Assembly: GCA_963811685.1 (NCBI GenBank)
Contig: CAWESK010000014.1
Coordinates: 62,001 to 126,000, forward strand
DNA length: 64,000 nucleotides
Direction of reading: 5' to 3'
DNA from: CAIWHR01 sp963811685
Lineage (GTDB): Bacteria; Pseudomonadota; Gammaproteobacteria; Burkholderiales; Casimicrobiaceae
Made by a program: the position numbers and the translations under genes. Numbering within the stretch: the first letter of the stretch is position 1; every line of letters starts with the position of its first letter. Of the stretch, positions 20,166-31,997 are shown piece by piece. The notes beneath the pieces were generated by a model. That model saw only the letters and a program-made list of their open reading frames with translations. It had not been told where the DNA came from and did no database searches.

Positions 20166-20672
20166 TCAGCCGACCTGCTTCAGCATCGTGTCGGCATCCG
20201 AGACCTCGAACTTCCCGGGCGCTTCGATGTTGAGGGCCTTCACGACGCCGTTGTCGACCAGCATCGAGAAACGCTGGCACCGCGTGCCCATTCCGCGCGC
20301 ATTGAGATCAAGCTCGAGGCCGAGCGCCTTCGTGTAGGTCGCGCTGCCGTCGGCCATCATCCGGACCTTGCCGCCGGCCTTCTGGTCGCGCGCCCAGGCG
20401 CCCATCACGAACGCATCGTTGACCGACATGCAGATCACGTCGTCGACACCTTTCGCCTTCAGCTGGTCGCGCTTTTGCACGTAGCCCGGCACGTGCTTGG
20501 CCGAGCAGGTCGGCGTGAAAGCCCCGGGAAGCCCGAAGATCACCACCTTGCGGCCCTTGACGAGGTCGTCGACCTTGAATTCGTTGGGTCCGATCGTGCA
20601 GCCGTTGCCTTCGACTTCGATGAATTCGGACAGCGCGCCCGCGGGCAGCGTGTCGCCAACCTTGATCGTCAT
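20166..20672 (-). CDS. Peroxiredoxin, Prx5/AhpE-like hybrid family
   Basis: Thiol peroxidase that reduces hydroperoxides. From ATG 20672 (MTIKVGDTLPAGAL) the product is 168 residues. The peroxidatic site PGAFTPTCSAKHVPGY places the catalytic Cys at residue 56, with the usual Pro, Thr and downstream Arg partners. The RFSMLVDNGVVKALNIE segment is the C-terminal block of the Prx5 family. A GGAG ribosome site precedes the ATG, and an in-frame upstream extension lacks homology. The gene converges on parB. Confidence 0.93.
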   Translation of the reverse strand: MTIKVGDTLPAGALSEFIEVEGNGCTIGPNEFKVDDLVKGRKVVIFGLPGAFTPTCSAKHVPGYVQKRDQLKAKGVDDVICMSVNDAFVMGAWARDQKAGGKVRMMADGSATYTKALGLELDLNARGMGTRCQRFSMLVDNGVVKALNIEAPGKFEVSDADTMLKQVG

Positions 20673-20853
20673 GGGAGCTCCTTGCCGTGTGGTGTTGCGG
20701 GTGGTGAGCCTGGAAGAATCGCAGCGTTCGCGGCTGAATTCAACCCCGCGTTCAACGAGGACGTGGCGGCGATTGCGGTTGAGCGGTGGCTCCGGTTGCA
20801 GCAGCGACGCAGTCGGCGGTAGCTTACTCGACTCGCCGAAACGGGGGACTTCG

Positions 20854-22003
20854 ATGGCAGCGGGAACGAGAAAGACGCACGGCCGCCGCGCGCCCGGCGC
20901 GCAAGACGGTATTGCTGATCGCGACACGCAAAGGATTGTGGACGCTGACCGGCGACGCGACGCGCCGCAACTTCAAGACCGAGGGTCCGCATTTTCTCGG
21001 CAACATCGTTCACCATGCGGTGCTCGATCCGCGCGACGGCAAGACGCTGCTCGCCGCCGCGCGCACCGGCCACCTCGGACCGACGGTGTTCCGCTCGACC
21101 GATCGCGGCCGGAATTGGAAGGAGGCCGCAACGCCGCCCGCGTTCGAGCCGGGCAGCGCCCGCACCGTCGATCACACGTTCTGGCTCGCGCCGGGTCACG
21201 CGAGCGAGCCCAACGTCTGGTACGCGGGAACCTCGCCGCAGGGACTCTTCCGCTCCACCGATGGCGGCGTGAACTGGTCGGGGGTCGCCGGCTTCAACGC
21301 GCATCCCGACCGCAAGGCGTGGTGCGGCGGCGACCAGGACGGGACGCCGGACGGGCCGAAGCTGCATTCGATCCAGATCGATCCGCGCGATCCGAAGCAC
21401 ATGTATATCGGCATGTCGAGCGGCGGCATCTTCGAATCGACCGACCGCGGCGCCGACTGGCGGCCGCTGAACCACGGCGTGCGCGCCGATTTCCTGCCCG
21501 ACCCGAATGCCGAGTTCGGCCACGATCCGCACTGCCTGCGCGTGCATCCGTTGCTGCCCGATCGGCTCTACCACCAGAACCACACGGGCATCTACCGGCT
21601 CGATCGTCCTTCCGACCGCTGGGTCGACATCGGCGCGTCGATGCCGAAGTCGGTGGGCTCGATCGGCTTTCCGATGGTGCTGCATCCGCGCGACCCCGAC
21701 ACGCTGTGGGTGTTTCCGATGGACGGGACGAGCGTGTGGCCGCGCGTTTCGCCGGGCGGCAAGCCGGCCGCGTATCGATCGGTCAACGGCGGCAGGACCT
21801 GGCAGCGGCAGGCCACCGGATTGCCGAAGTCGCAGGCGTGGTGGACGGTCAAGCGGCAGGCGATGACGGCCGATGCGGCGCCGACGGTGGGCGTTTACTT
21901 CGGTACGACGAGCGGCGAGGTGTGGGGAAGCCGCGACGAGGGCCGCACGTGGAAATGCCTCGCCCGGCACCTGCCGCATGTCTACGCGGTCGAGGTGGCC
22001 TGA
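20854..22003 (+). CDS. BNR/sialidase-fold beta-propeller protein (one frame break)
   Basis: A protein of about 382 residues made of sialidase-type repeats. Asp-box-like motifs recur: STDRGRNWKEA, STDGGVNWSG, STDRGADWRPL, SVNGGRTWQRQ and SRDEGRTWKCL. These indicate a VPS10/YCF48-like propeller. A basic N-terminus without a clear signal peptide suggests a cytoplasmic location. One extra G at 20896-20897 separates the first 15 codons from the rest; ATG 20854 is the natural start once it is removed. It is followed 13 bases later by a MoaD/ThiS gene, suggesting a joint role. Catalytic function not evident. Confidence 0.8.
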
Positions 22004-22016
22004 AGGACGCCCGGTC

Positions 22017-22290
22017 ATGCAGGTCCGGATCCCCGGGTTGCTGCGCTCCTACACCAAGGGCGCCGAGACGGTCACGCTCGATCTCCCCGCGCCTGTCGCC
22101 CACCCTCGCCGACGCGCTGGCCGAGATCGACCGCCGCTTTCCGGGGTTCAGGTTTCGGATCGTCGACGAGCAGGGAGCGATCCGGCCGCACATCAAGATC
22201 TTCGTCGACGGGGAGCTCGCGCGCGACTTGAAGACCGTTGCGCGACCCGCCGCCGAGCTGATGATCGTCGGAGCGCTTTCCGGCGGCTGA
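22017..22290 (+). CDS. MoaD/ThiS family ubiquitin-like protein (one frame break)
   Basis: A protein of about 90 residues with a beta-grasp fold. It starts MQVRIPGLLRSYTKGAETV, continues LADALAEIDRRFPGF and IRPHIKIFVDGELARDL, and ends in Gly-Gly, the C-terminus that is adenylated or thiocarboxylated in sulfur carriers. One extra C at 22092-22093 breaks the frame. It is coupled to the beta-propeller gene rather than to molybdopterin or thiamine genes, so it may carry sulfur in another pathway or have no carrier role. Confidence 0.8.
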
Positions 22291-22409
22291 AGCGCCGCCG
22301 TGGTGAAGGCGTTGCGACGCAGCATTTCATTGCGGGATAGAGCGTCGAGACGTTATAATCCCAAGGCTTGGTCCCGCCTTTTCGGGGGGCGCAACGATCT
22401 CGCGATCCC

Positions 22410-22819
22410 GTGACCGCCCTTCCCAATTCCCGCCCCTTCCGCGTCGTCTTCCGCTGGCAGGCGATCGCCACGGCGGCGATTGCGGCCGTCGCGGCGCTGT
22501 GGGCGGGCTGGAGCGGCGCCTGGTCCGCGCTGCTGGGCGGCGCGGTGAGTCTCCGTCGCGAGCGTCGTCTTCGCCGTCACGCTCGCGCTGTCGCTCGGAG
22601 ACGGTCGCCCGTCCGGGCCCGTGAAGCCGCTGCGCGCCATGCTGCGGGCCGAAGCGGCCAAGGTGATTGCCATCGTCGGCGGGCCTCGCGCTCGCGCTGA
22701 AGACATTCGACGGCATCGTCCATCCGGCGTTTTTCGGCGCGTTCATCGTGGCGGTGATCGTGTTCAGCTTGGCGTTCTTCGTTGGTGACAGCGAACCCGG
22801 GAATCAAGGCAATGGCTGA
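22410..22819 (+). CDS. atpI: ATP synthase subunit I (two frame breaks)
   Basis: A small membrane protein that helps assemble the c-ring. From GTG 22410 the joined frame has 135 residues and four hydrophobic segments: AIATAAIAAVAALWAGW, VASVVFAVTLALSLG, a GGLALALKTF-containing helix, and FIVAVIVFSLAFFVG. Extra bases at 22553-22554 and in the GGG at 22681-22683 shift the frame. Its stop overlaps the atpB start by 8 bases. It is the first gene of the complete F1Fo operon. Confidence 0.85.
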
Positions 22820-23638
22820 AGGCACCGCGCTCAATCCGACCGACTACATCCAGCACCACCTCACGTTTCTCGCGGCGCCGGTGCGCGAAGGCGGCGGCTT
22901 CTGGACGCTGCACTGGGACACGCTTCATCACGACGCTCGTGCTCGGCGTGGTCGCGTTCGGCTTCCTGTGGTTCGTGACCCGCAAGGCGACCTCCGGCGT
23001 GCCGTCGAAGACTGCAGGCGTTCGTGGAGCTCTGCGTGGTCTTCGTCAACGACCAGGTGAAGAGCATCTACCACGGCGAGAGCAAGATCGTCGCGCCGAT
23101 CGCGCTCACGACGTTCGTGCTCGTGCTCGTCATGAATGCGATGGACTTCCTGCCCGTCGACATCATGTCGTGGCTCTACGAGCACGTGCTGCACCAGCAC
23201 GAATGGCGCGGCGTGCCGACCGCCGACGTGAACACGACGTTCGCGCTTGCGCTGTCCGTGTTCGCGATGATGATCTATTACAGCATCAAGATGAAAGGAC
23301 TCGGCGGCTGGCTGTTCGAGCTCGTCTCGGCGCCGTTCGGGCTGAAGCCGATCTGGATGTCGCCGCTGCTCGTGTTCTTCAACGTGCTGTTCCAGATCGT
23401 CGAGTACGTGTCGAAGCCGCTGTCGCACTCGCTGCGGCTCTACGGCAACATGTACGCCGGCGAGATCATCTTCATCCTGCTCGGCATGTGGGCCGCGACC
23501 GGCGTCGCCGGCATCGTCCTGGGCGCGGTCCTGAGCCTCGGCTGGTCGATCTTCCACATCCTGATCGTCGTGCTGCAGGCCTACATCTTCATGATGCTGA
23601 CCATCGTCTACATCTCGATGGCGCACGAGCACCACTGA
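22812..23638 (+). CDS. atpB: ATP synthase Fo subunit a (two frame breaks)
   Basis: Membrane subunit that forms the proton half-channels. After removing one extra base near 22923 and one A at 23011, the product is 274 residues. It starts MAEGTALNPTDYIQHHLTFL and contains SHSLRLYGNMYAGEIIF, in which the essential arginine (equivalent to E. coli R210) contacts the c-ring. The last helix carries the conserved LQAYIFMMLTIVYISMA. The breaks fall in the first 70 codons only; the functional core is intact. Confidence 0.93.
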
Positions 23639-23684
23639 CCGCTTCGCTTCTTACCGTTTCACTCCGCTCAAGAAAGGAAAGTCC

Positions 23685-23960
23685 ATGGATCCCAAACTGC
23701 AACTGATCGCGCTGGTCCAGGCGTACTCGGGCGTCGGCATCGGCCTCATCATCGGCCTCGGCGCGCTCGGCGCCTGCGTCGGCGTCGGCATCATGTGCTC
23801 GCGCTTCCTCGAAGGCGCGGCGCGCCAGCCCGAGCTGATGCCGCAGCTGCAGGCGAAGGTGTTCCTGCTGCTCGGCCTGATCGACGCGTCGTTCATCATC
23901 GGCGTCGGCCTCGCGCTGTGGTTCGCCGTCGCGAACCCGCTCCTCGGCGCGCTCAAGTAG
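23685..23960 (+). CDS. atpE: ATP synthase Fo subunit c
   Basis: The proton-carrying ring subunit, a hairpin of two membrane helices. The product is 91 residues, slightly longer than the E. coli protein. The polar loop is ARQPELMPQLQ, and the second helix carries the proton-binding acidic residue in LLGLIDASFIIGVGLALWF. The glycine-rich first helix GLIIGLGALGACVGVG is typical. An AAGGAAAG ribosome site precedes ATG 23685. The binding segment does not show the extra polar ligands of Na+-specific rings, so proton coupling is inferred. Confidence 0.95.
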   Translation: MDPKLQLIALVQAYSGVGIGLIIGLGALGACVGVGIMCSRFLEGAARQPELMPQLQAKVFLLLGLIDASFIIGVGLALWFAVANPLLGALK

Positions 23961-23996
23961 GACCGCCGCCGGACGCTACCTTGCCGAGAGGCAGCG

Positions 23997-24468
23997 ATGA
24001 ACATCAATTTCACACTCTTCATGCAGGCGATCGCGTTCTTCGCGTTCATCCTGTTCACGGCGAAGTTCGTCTGGCCGCCGCTGATGCGCGCGATCGACAC
24101 GCGGCAGAAGCAGATCGCCGACGGCATCGCCGCCGGCGAGGAGGGCCGGCATAGCCTCGCCAGCGCCGAGAAGCGCATCGCGGACATGGTGGCCGAGGCG
24201 AAGGACCGCAGCTCCGAGATCATCGCGCAGGGCGAAAAGCTGAAGAGCGAGACGGTCGATGCCGCGAAAGCCGAGGCGAAGGCCGAGGCGGACCGGATCC
24301 TCGTCGCGGCCAAGGCGGAGATCGCCCAGGAGACTCGCCCGCGCGAAGGAATCGCTGCGCGATGCGGTGGCGGATCTCGCCGTCGCGGGTGCTGCAAAGA
24401 TCCTGAAGCGCGAAGTCGACGCGAAAGCCCACGCGGACCTGCTGGCGTCGATCCGGCGCGAGCTGTAG
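23997..24468 (+). CDS. atpF: ATP synthase Fo subunit b (one frame break)
   Basis: The peripheral-stalk subunit that links Fo to F1. It has an N-terminal membrane helix (FMQAIAFFAFILFTAKFVWPPL) followed by a long charged helix that forms a coiled-coil dimer. An extra A at 24333 disrupts the frame. Corrected length is exactly 156 residues, the same as E. coli b, which strongly favours an error over a true mutation. The start is ATG 23997 and the stop TAG at 24466-24468. atpH follows 11 bases later. Confidence 0.93.
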
Positions 24469-24479
24469 GCAGAAACGCG

Positions 24480-25016
24480 ATGGCGGAACTGACCACGATC
24501 GCCCGGCCGTACGCGGAAGCCGCATTCGAGCTCGCCCGGACGTCGAACGCGTTGCCTGTCTGGTCGTCGATGCTGCGCTACGCAAGCGCGGTGGTAGCCG
24601 ACCCCGCGATGGCGCAGGCGCTCGACAACCCGAAGCTCACGGCCGGCGACAAGGAATCGCTGATCCTGTCCGTATGCGGCGACAAGCTGGACGCCATGGG
24701 TCGCCGCTTCGTTCGCGTGCTGGTCGAGGCCGATCGCGTTGCCGTGCTGCCGCAGATTGCGGCACTGTTCGACGACTTCAAGAACGACACGGAAGGCGTT
24801 GCCACGGCGCGCATCGATAGCGCGTTTCCGCTGACCGACGCACAGTTCGCGGAACTTGTGGAGGCGCTCGAAAAGCGCTTCGGCAAGAAGATCGAAGCGA
24901 CGGTCAACGTCGACCCGGGGCTCGTCGGCGGCGCGCGGATCACCGTGGGCGACACGGTGATCGACGCTTCCGTGCAGGCGCAGTTGCAGGCGATGGCGAG
25001 TCAGTTGCGGGCCTGA
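24480..25016 (+). CDS. atpH: ATP synthase F1 subunit delta
   Basis: Connects the peripheral stalk to the top of the F1 head. The 178-residue intact frame begins MAELTTIARPYAEAAFELA, the family N-terminus. It ends with the conserved DPGLVGGARITVGDTVIDASVQAQL segment. Length and position between atpF and atpA are standard. ATG 24480 lies 11 bases after the atpF stop. Confidence 0.96.
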   Translation: MAELTTIARPYAEAAFELARTSNALPVWSSMLRYASAVVADPAMAQALDNPKLTAGDKESLILSVCGDKLDAMGRRFVRVLVEADRVAVLPQIAALFDDFKNDTEGVATARIDSAFPLTDAQFAELVEALEKRFGKKIEATVNVDPGLVGGARITVGDTVIDASVQAQLQAMASQLRA

Positions 25017-25068
25017 ATCCACATTACGTGAGGCCGGCGGCAGACGCGCCGGTTGATGCGAGGACACC

Positions 25069-26611
<1,543 letters not shown>

Positions 26612-26678
26612 CCGAATGAGGAAGCCAAAGGCACGAGGCGCGCAGCAGCTTTGCCGCGACCTGCGATAAGGGCGAACG

Positions 26679-27572
26679 ATGGCAGGGTCCAAGGAAATAC
26701 GAAACAAGATCAAGAGCGTGCAGAGCACGCGCAAGATCACCAAGGCGATGGAGATGGTCTCGGCCTCGAAGATGAAGAAGGCCCAGGACCGGATGCGTGC
26801 GTCGCGGCCGTACGTCGAGCGCGCGCTGCAGATCGCGATGCACATCGCCAAGGCGAACACCGAATACAAGCATCCGTTCCTCGCGAAACACGAAACGGTG
26901 AAGCGCGTCGGCGCCATCGTCGTGACCACAGACAAGGGACTGTGCGGCGGCCTCAACACCAACATCCTCCGGCTGGTCCTGAATGCGCACAAGGAGTGGC
27001 GGGGGAAGGGGCTTGAGGTCGACTATTGCGCAATCGGCGGCAGGGGGCTCGGCTTTCTCAGCCGCCTGGGCGCCAACGTGGTGTCGCACGCGGTGCAGCT
27101 CGGTGACCGGCCGCATCTCGACCGACTCGTCGGTCCGGTCAAGCTGCTGCTCGACAAGTACATGGCGGGCGAGCTCGACCAGGTCGACGTGTTCTTCACG
27201 ACGTTCATAAACACGATGAAGCAGGAAGCCCGGCACGGGCACATGCTGCCGATCCCCGAGCAGTTCCGCACACCCGGCACCGGCGAGATCCGGAAGTCGG
27301 AGGTGGCGGAAGGGTCGTGGGACTACATCTACGAGCCGGACGCCAAGGAACTTCTCAACGCCATGCTCCTCCGCTATGCGGAAGCGCTGATCTTCCAGAT
27401 GGTCAACGAGAACATGGCCTCCGAGCAGTCGGCGCGGATGGTCGCGATGCGGGCGGCGTCCGACAACGCCAGCACGATCATCGACGAATTGCAGCTCATC
27501 CACAACAAGACCCGCCAGGCCGCGATCACCAAGGAACTGGCCGAGATCGTCGGCGGGGCGGCCGCGATCTAG
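26679..27572 (+). CDS. atpG: ATP synthase F1 subunit gamma
   Basis: Central rotor shaft of the F1 motor. The 297-residue frame is intact, starts MAGSKEIRNKIKSVQSTRKI and holds the two terminal coiled-coil helices. The C-terminal signature MAMRAASDNAS-like block (MVAMRAASDNASTIIDEL) and the TDKGLCGGLN motif are both present. It lies 67 bases after atpA and 38 bases before atpD, within the operon. Confidence 0.96.
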   Translation: MAGSKEIRNKIKSVQSTRKITKAMEMVSASKMKKAQDRMRASRPYVERALQIAMHIAKANTEYKHPFLAKHETVKRVGAIVVTTDKGLCGGLNTNILRLVLNAHKEWRGKGLEVDYCAIGGRGLGFLSRLGANVVSHAVQLGDRPHLDRLVGPVKLLLDKYMAGELDQVDVFFTTFINTMKQEARHGHMLPIPEQFRTPGTGEIRKSEVAEGSWDYIYEPDAKELLNAMLLRYAEALIFQMVNENMASEQSARMVAMRAASDNASTIIDELQLIHNKTRQAAITKELAEIVGGAAAI

Positions 27573-27610
27573 CCGCAAGATTCTAAGCAACGCAACTTGG
27601 GGATGCGAAT

Positions 27611-29011
<1,401 letters not shown>

Positions 29012-29048
29012 GCAAGGACGCGCCCGAAACACAGCGGACGAAAAAGCC

Positions 29049-29475
29049 ATGGCCAACACGATCCACGTCGACGTCGTCAGCGCCGAGGAGCAGATCTTCT
29101 CCGGCGAGGCGGAATTCGTCGTGCTGCCCGGCATCCTGGGCGAGCTCGGCATCTATCCGCGCCACACCCCGTTGCTCACGCAGATCAAGCCTGGCGCGGT
29201 CCGGATCAAGGTGCCGGGTCAGGACGAGGACGAGCTCGTTTTCGTGCACGGCGGCTTCCTCGAGGTGCAACCGCATCTCGTCACGGTGCTCGCCGACACC
29301 GCGATCCGCGCGAAGGACCTGGACGAGGTGACGGCCACGGAAGCGAAGAAGGCGGCGCTCGAGCAAGCGATGCAGAACAAGACCTCGCGCGAGGAGATCG
29401 CCACGCGCCGAAGGCGAGCTCGCCATCGCGGTCGCGCAGCTCGAGGCGATCCGCAAGATGCGCCACCGCGCCTGA
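29049..29475 (+). CDS. atpC: ATP synthase F1 subunit epsilon (one frame break)
   Basis: Rotor subunit that can inhibit ATP hydrolysis through its C-terminal helices. The beta-sandwich domain shows VSAEEQIFSGEAEFVVLPG and ELGIYPRHTPLLTQIKPG. An extra C at about 29406 shifts the frame in the C-terminal helical hairpin. Corrected, it reads AEGELAIAVAQLEAIRKMRH to the TGA at 29473-29475 and gives 141 residues. It closes the nine-gene operon, and a hairpin follows. Confidence 0.93.
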
Positions 29476-29498
29476 CCGCCCCGGCGGCGCGACCCGCA

Positions 29499-29526
29499 AG
29501 GCGGCTCGCGGCCGCCTATCTTCTTG
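29499..29526 (+). terminator. Terminator of the ATP synthase operon
   Basis: AGGCGGC (29499-29505) and GCCGCCT (29511-29517) form a perfect 7-bp stem with a 5-base loop, followed by ATCTTCTTG. It lies 24 bases after the atpC stop. Confidence 0.65.
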
Positions 29527-29620
29527 TGCCTGGCGCAAGGAATCGCGCCCGGCGTGAGCGTCCGCCACTCGCATTGCGCTAGAATGTTGCGATGCAGCAA
29601 AGCGATCAGGAGCAGCGGCC

Positions 29621-31966
29621 ATGACTGACCTCAACACGACGATCGGCCGGGCAAGCCAGATTTCCCGCAGCGTGGCCGACACGTTCGAACGGCGCCTGCG
29701 AGCGGCGCTCGAGCGGTACGCGACGCGGATGAAGGGCGCTGGCATGGCGGCCATCGTTCCGCCGGGAAAGCCGAAAACGCCGTTCGACCTGTGGCAGGAC
29801 GCCTGGCAGTACGGGCTCGACAGCGCGCAGCGCTCGGTGCTGTTCTGGGACACGCTGCGCCAGCGCGGCAACAACTATCTCGCGCACGAGGCCGCCGGCA
29901 AGCCGCCGCTCCTGCATCACGAGTGGGAGATGCTCGCGGATGCACGGACGTTCGAGCGCCCAGCCAACTACGCGCTCCTGCGGATCATCCCGCCTCGCGG
30001 CGTTCGCGTCGACGACACGCTGCGCCCGTTCGTCATCATCGATCCGCGCGCCGGCCACGGGCCCGGCATCGGCGGCTTCAAGGAGGATTCCGAAGTCGGC
30101 GTCGCCCTGAAGGCAGGACATCCGGTGTACTTCGTGATCTTCTTTCCGGATCCGGAGCCGGGGCAGACGCTGGCCGACGTCGTCGACGCGGAAGCCGAAT
30201 TCGTCCGCCTCGTCGCCGCGCGCCACCCGCAGAGCCCGAAGCCGGTGCTGGTCGGCAATTGCCAGGGCGGCTGGGCCGTGATGATGCTGGCCGCGTCGCA
30301 GCCCGATATCGCGGGTCCGTGCGTGATCAACGGCGCGCCGATGTCGTACTGGGCGGGCAACGACGCCGAGAATCCGATGCGCTACGCCGGCGGGCTTCTG
30401 GGCGGCGCGTGGATCAATCTCTTCGCCGGCGATCTGGGCGGCGGCAAGTTCGACGGCGCGCATCTCGTTTCCAATTTCGAGAACCTCAACCCGGCGAACG
30501 CGCTGTGGGACAAGTACGTTCACCTGTACGAGAACATCGACACCGAAGCGGCGCGCTTTCTCGAGTTCGAGCGCTGGTGGGGCGGCTTCTATCTCTTCAA
30601 CGACGCGGAGATCCGCTGGATCGTCAACAACCTCTTCGTCGGCAACAAGCTGTCGGCCGGCGACGCGCGGCTCGGGCCCGGGCGCTTTTTCGATCTCAAG
30701 TCGATCAAGTCGCCGATCATCGTGTTCGCGTCGATGGGCGACAACATCACGCCGCCGCAGCAGGCGTTCAACTGGATCGGCGACCTCTATTCGTCGACCG
30801 ACGAGATCAAGGCGGCGGGGCAGACGATCGTCGGCCTGCTGCACGAGGACATCGGCCACCTCGGCATCTTCGTCTCCGGCGCGGTCGCGAAAAAGGAGCA
30901 CGCGCAGATCGTCGAGCTCCTGAAGCAGATCCAGCAGCTGCCGCCGGGTCTGTACGGGATGGACATCAAGGAGCGCCCCGGACGCCGCGGCGCGAACGCG
31001 TACGACGTGACGATCGTCGAGCGCACGCTCGAGGACCTGCGCAAGTTGCAGAAGTACGATCGCGTCGACGAGAAACCCTTCGAGGCGGTGGCCGCGCTGT
31101 CCGAGCTCACCGAGCGCGCGTACGAGCTGCTCGCCCGGCCGCTGGTGCGCGAGCTGTCGCCCGAATGGCTGGCCAAGCTTCGCCGCGACCTGCATCCGCT
31201 GCGCGTGCAGCGCTGGGCGATCTCGGACAAGAATCCGCTGCTTTGGTGGCTGCCCTACGCGGCGAGCGCTGTCCAGGCGAACCGCAAGCCGCGACGGCCG
31301 GACAGCGCGCTCTCCGGCGCAGAAAGGGCCGCCACGGAAAGCGTGAGCGCCGCGCTCGATCTTTGTCGCGACCTTCGCGACGCGACGGCCGAAGCCGCGT
31401 TCTTCCAGGTCTACGGCAACATGCTCTCGCTCAACGTCGCCGACCAGCAGAAGGTGATCCGCCGCGCGACGCGCTTCGATGCGCGGACGGTGCCGGCGGT
31501 GAAGCAGGTGCTGGACACGCTCGACCAGGGCACGCCCGCGGAAGCCTACGTGCGGATCGGCCTGCTGATGTCGAAGGCGGGCGGCGGCAAGCGCAAGCTC
31601 GCGCAGATGGAGCGCGTGCGCGAGCTCCTGGCTCCCGCATTGCTGCTCGACCGGATCACCGAGGACGAGTTCCGCACGCTGATGCACGAGGAGACGATCA
31701 TCGTCGAGTTCGAGCCGGAGCGCGCCAAGCGCGCGCTGCCGAAACTGTTGCGCTCGGCGGCGGACCGGCGCCATGCGCATGAGCTCCTCGATGTGATGCA
31801 ATCGCATTTCCGGCTCGATCAGAAGCAGCGGGCGCTTGTCGCGGAGCTGAAAGCGCTGCTGCCCGCAGCGGCGCGAGCGGCGGCGAGGGAGGTCGCCGCG
31901 GCAACGTCGCGCAAAGCCCCATCGCGACAGACCGCGCGCAGATCGGCGCCACAACCGGGCGCATAG
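29621..31966 (+). CDS. DUF3141 domain protein, PHA synthase/hydrolase-like
   Basis: A large cytoplasmic protein of 781 residues with a DUF3141 alpha/beta-hydrolase core. The nucleophile elbow GNCQGGW near 212-218 matches the PHA-synthase-type box with Cys as nucleophile. A late EDIGHLGIFVSG segment supplies a candidate catalytic His. The C-terminal third is helical and charged. The family commonly sits next to a phosphotransacetylase, as here: the next gene starts 32 bases downstream. Involvement in polyhydroxyalkanoate or acyl-CoA metabolism is inferred from that pairing. A GGAG ribosome site precedes ATG 29621. Frame intact over 2.3 kb. Confidence 0.82.
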   Translation: MTDLNTTIGRASQISRSVADTFERRLRAALERYATRMKGAGMAAIVPPGKPKTPFDLWQDAWQYGLDSAQRSVLFWDTLRQRGNNYLAHEAAGKPPLLHHEWEMLADARTFERPANYALLRIIPPRGVRVDDTLRPFVIIDPRAGHGPGIGGFKEDSEVGVALKAGHPVYFVIFFPDPEPGQTLADVVDAEAEFVRLVAARHPQSPKPVLVGNCQGGWAVMMLAASQPDIAGPCVINGAPMSYWAGNDAENPMRYAGGLLGGAWINLFAGDLGGGKFDGAHLVSNFENLNPANALWDKYVHLYENIDTEAARFLEFERWWGGFYLFNDAEIRWIVNNLFVGNKLSAGDARLGPGRFFDLKSIKSPIIVFASMGDNITPPQQAFNWIGDLYSSTDEIKAAGQTIVGLLHEDIGHLGIFVSGAVAKKEHAQIVELLKQIQQLPPGLYGMDIKERPGRRGANAYDVTIVERTLEDLRKLQKYDRVDEKPFEAVAALSELTERAYELLARPLVRELSPEWLAKLRRDLHPLRVQRWAISDKNPLLWWLPYAASAVQANRKPRRPDSALSGAERAATESVSAALDLCRDLRDATAEAAFFQVYGNMLSLNVADQQKVIRRATRFDARTVPAVKQVLDTLDQGTPAEAYVRIGLLMSKAGGGKRKLAQMERVRELLAPALLLDRITEDEFRTLMHEETIIVEFEPERAKRALPKLLRSAADRRHAHELLDVMQSHFRLDQKQRALVAELKALLPAAARAAAREVAAATSRKAPSRQTARRSAPQPGA

Positions 31967-31997
31967 GCGACGCCAGCACCAGGCGCGAGAATCCGCC

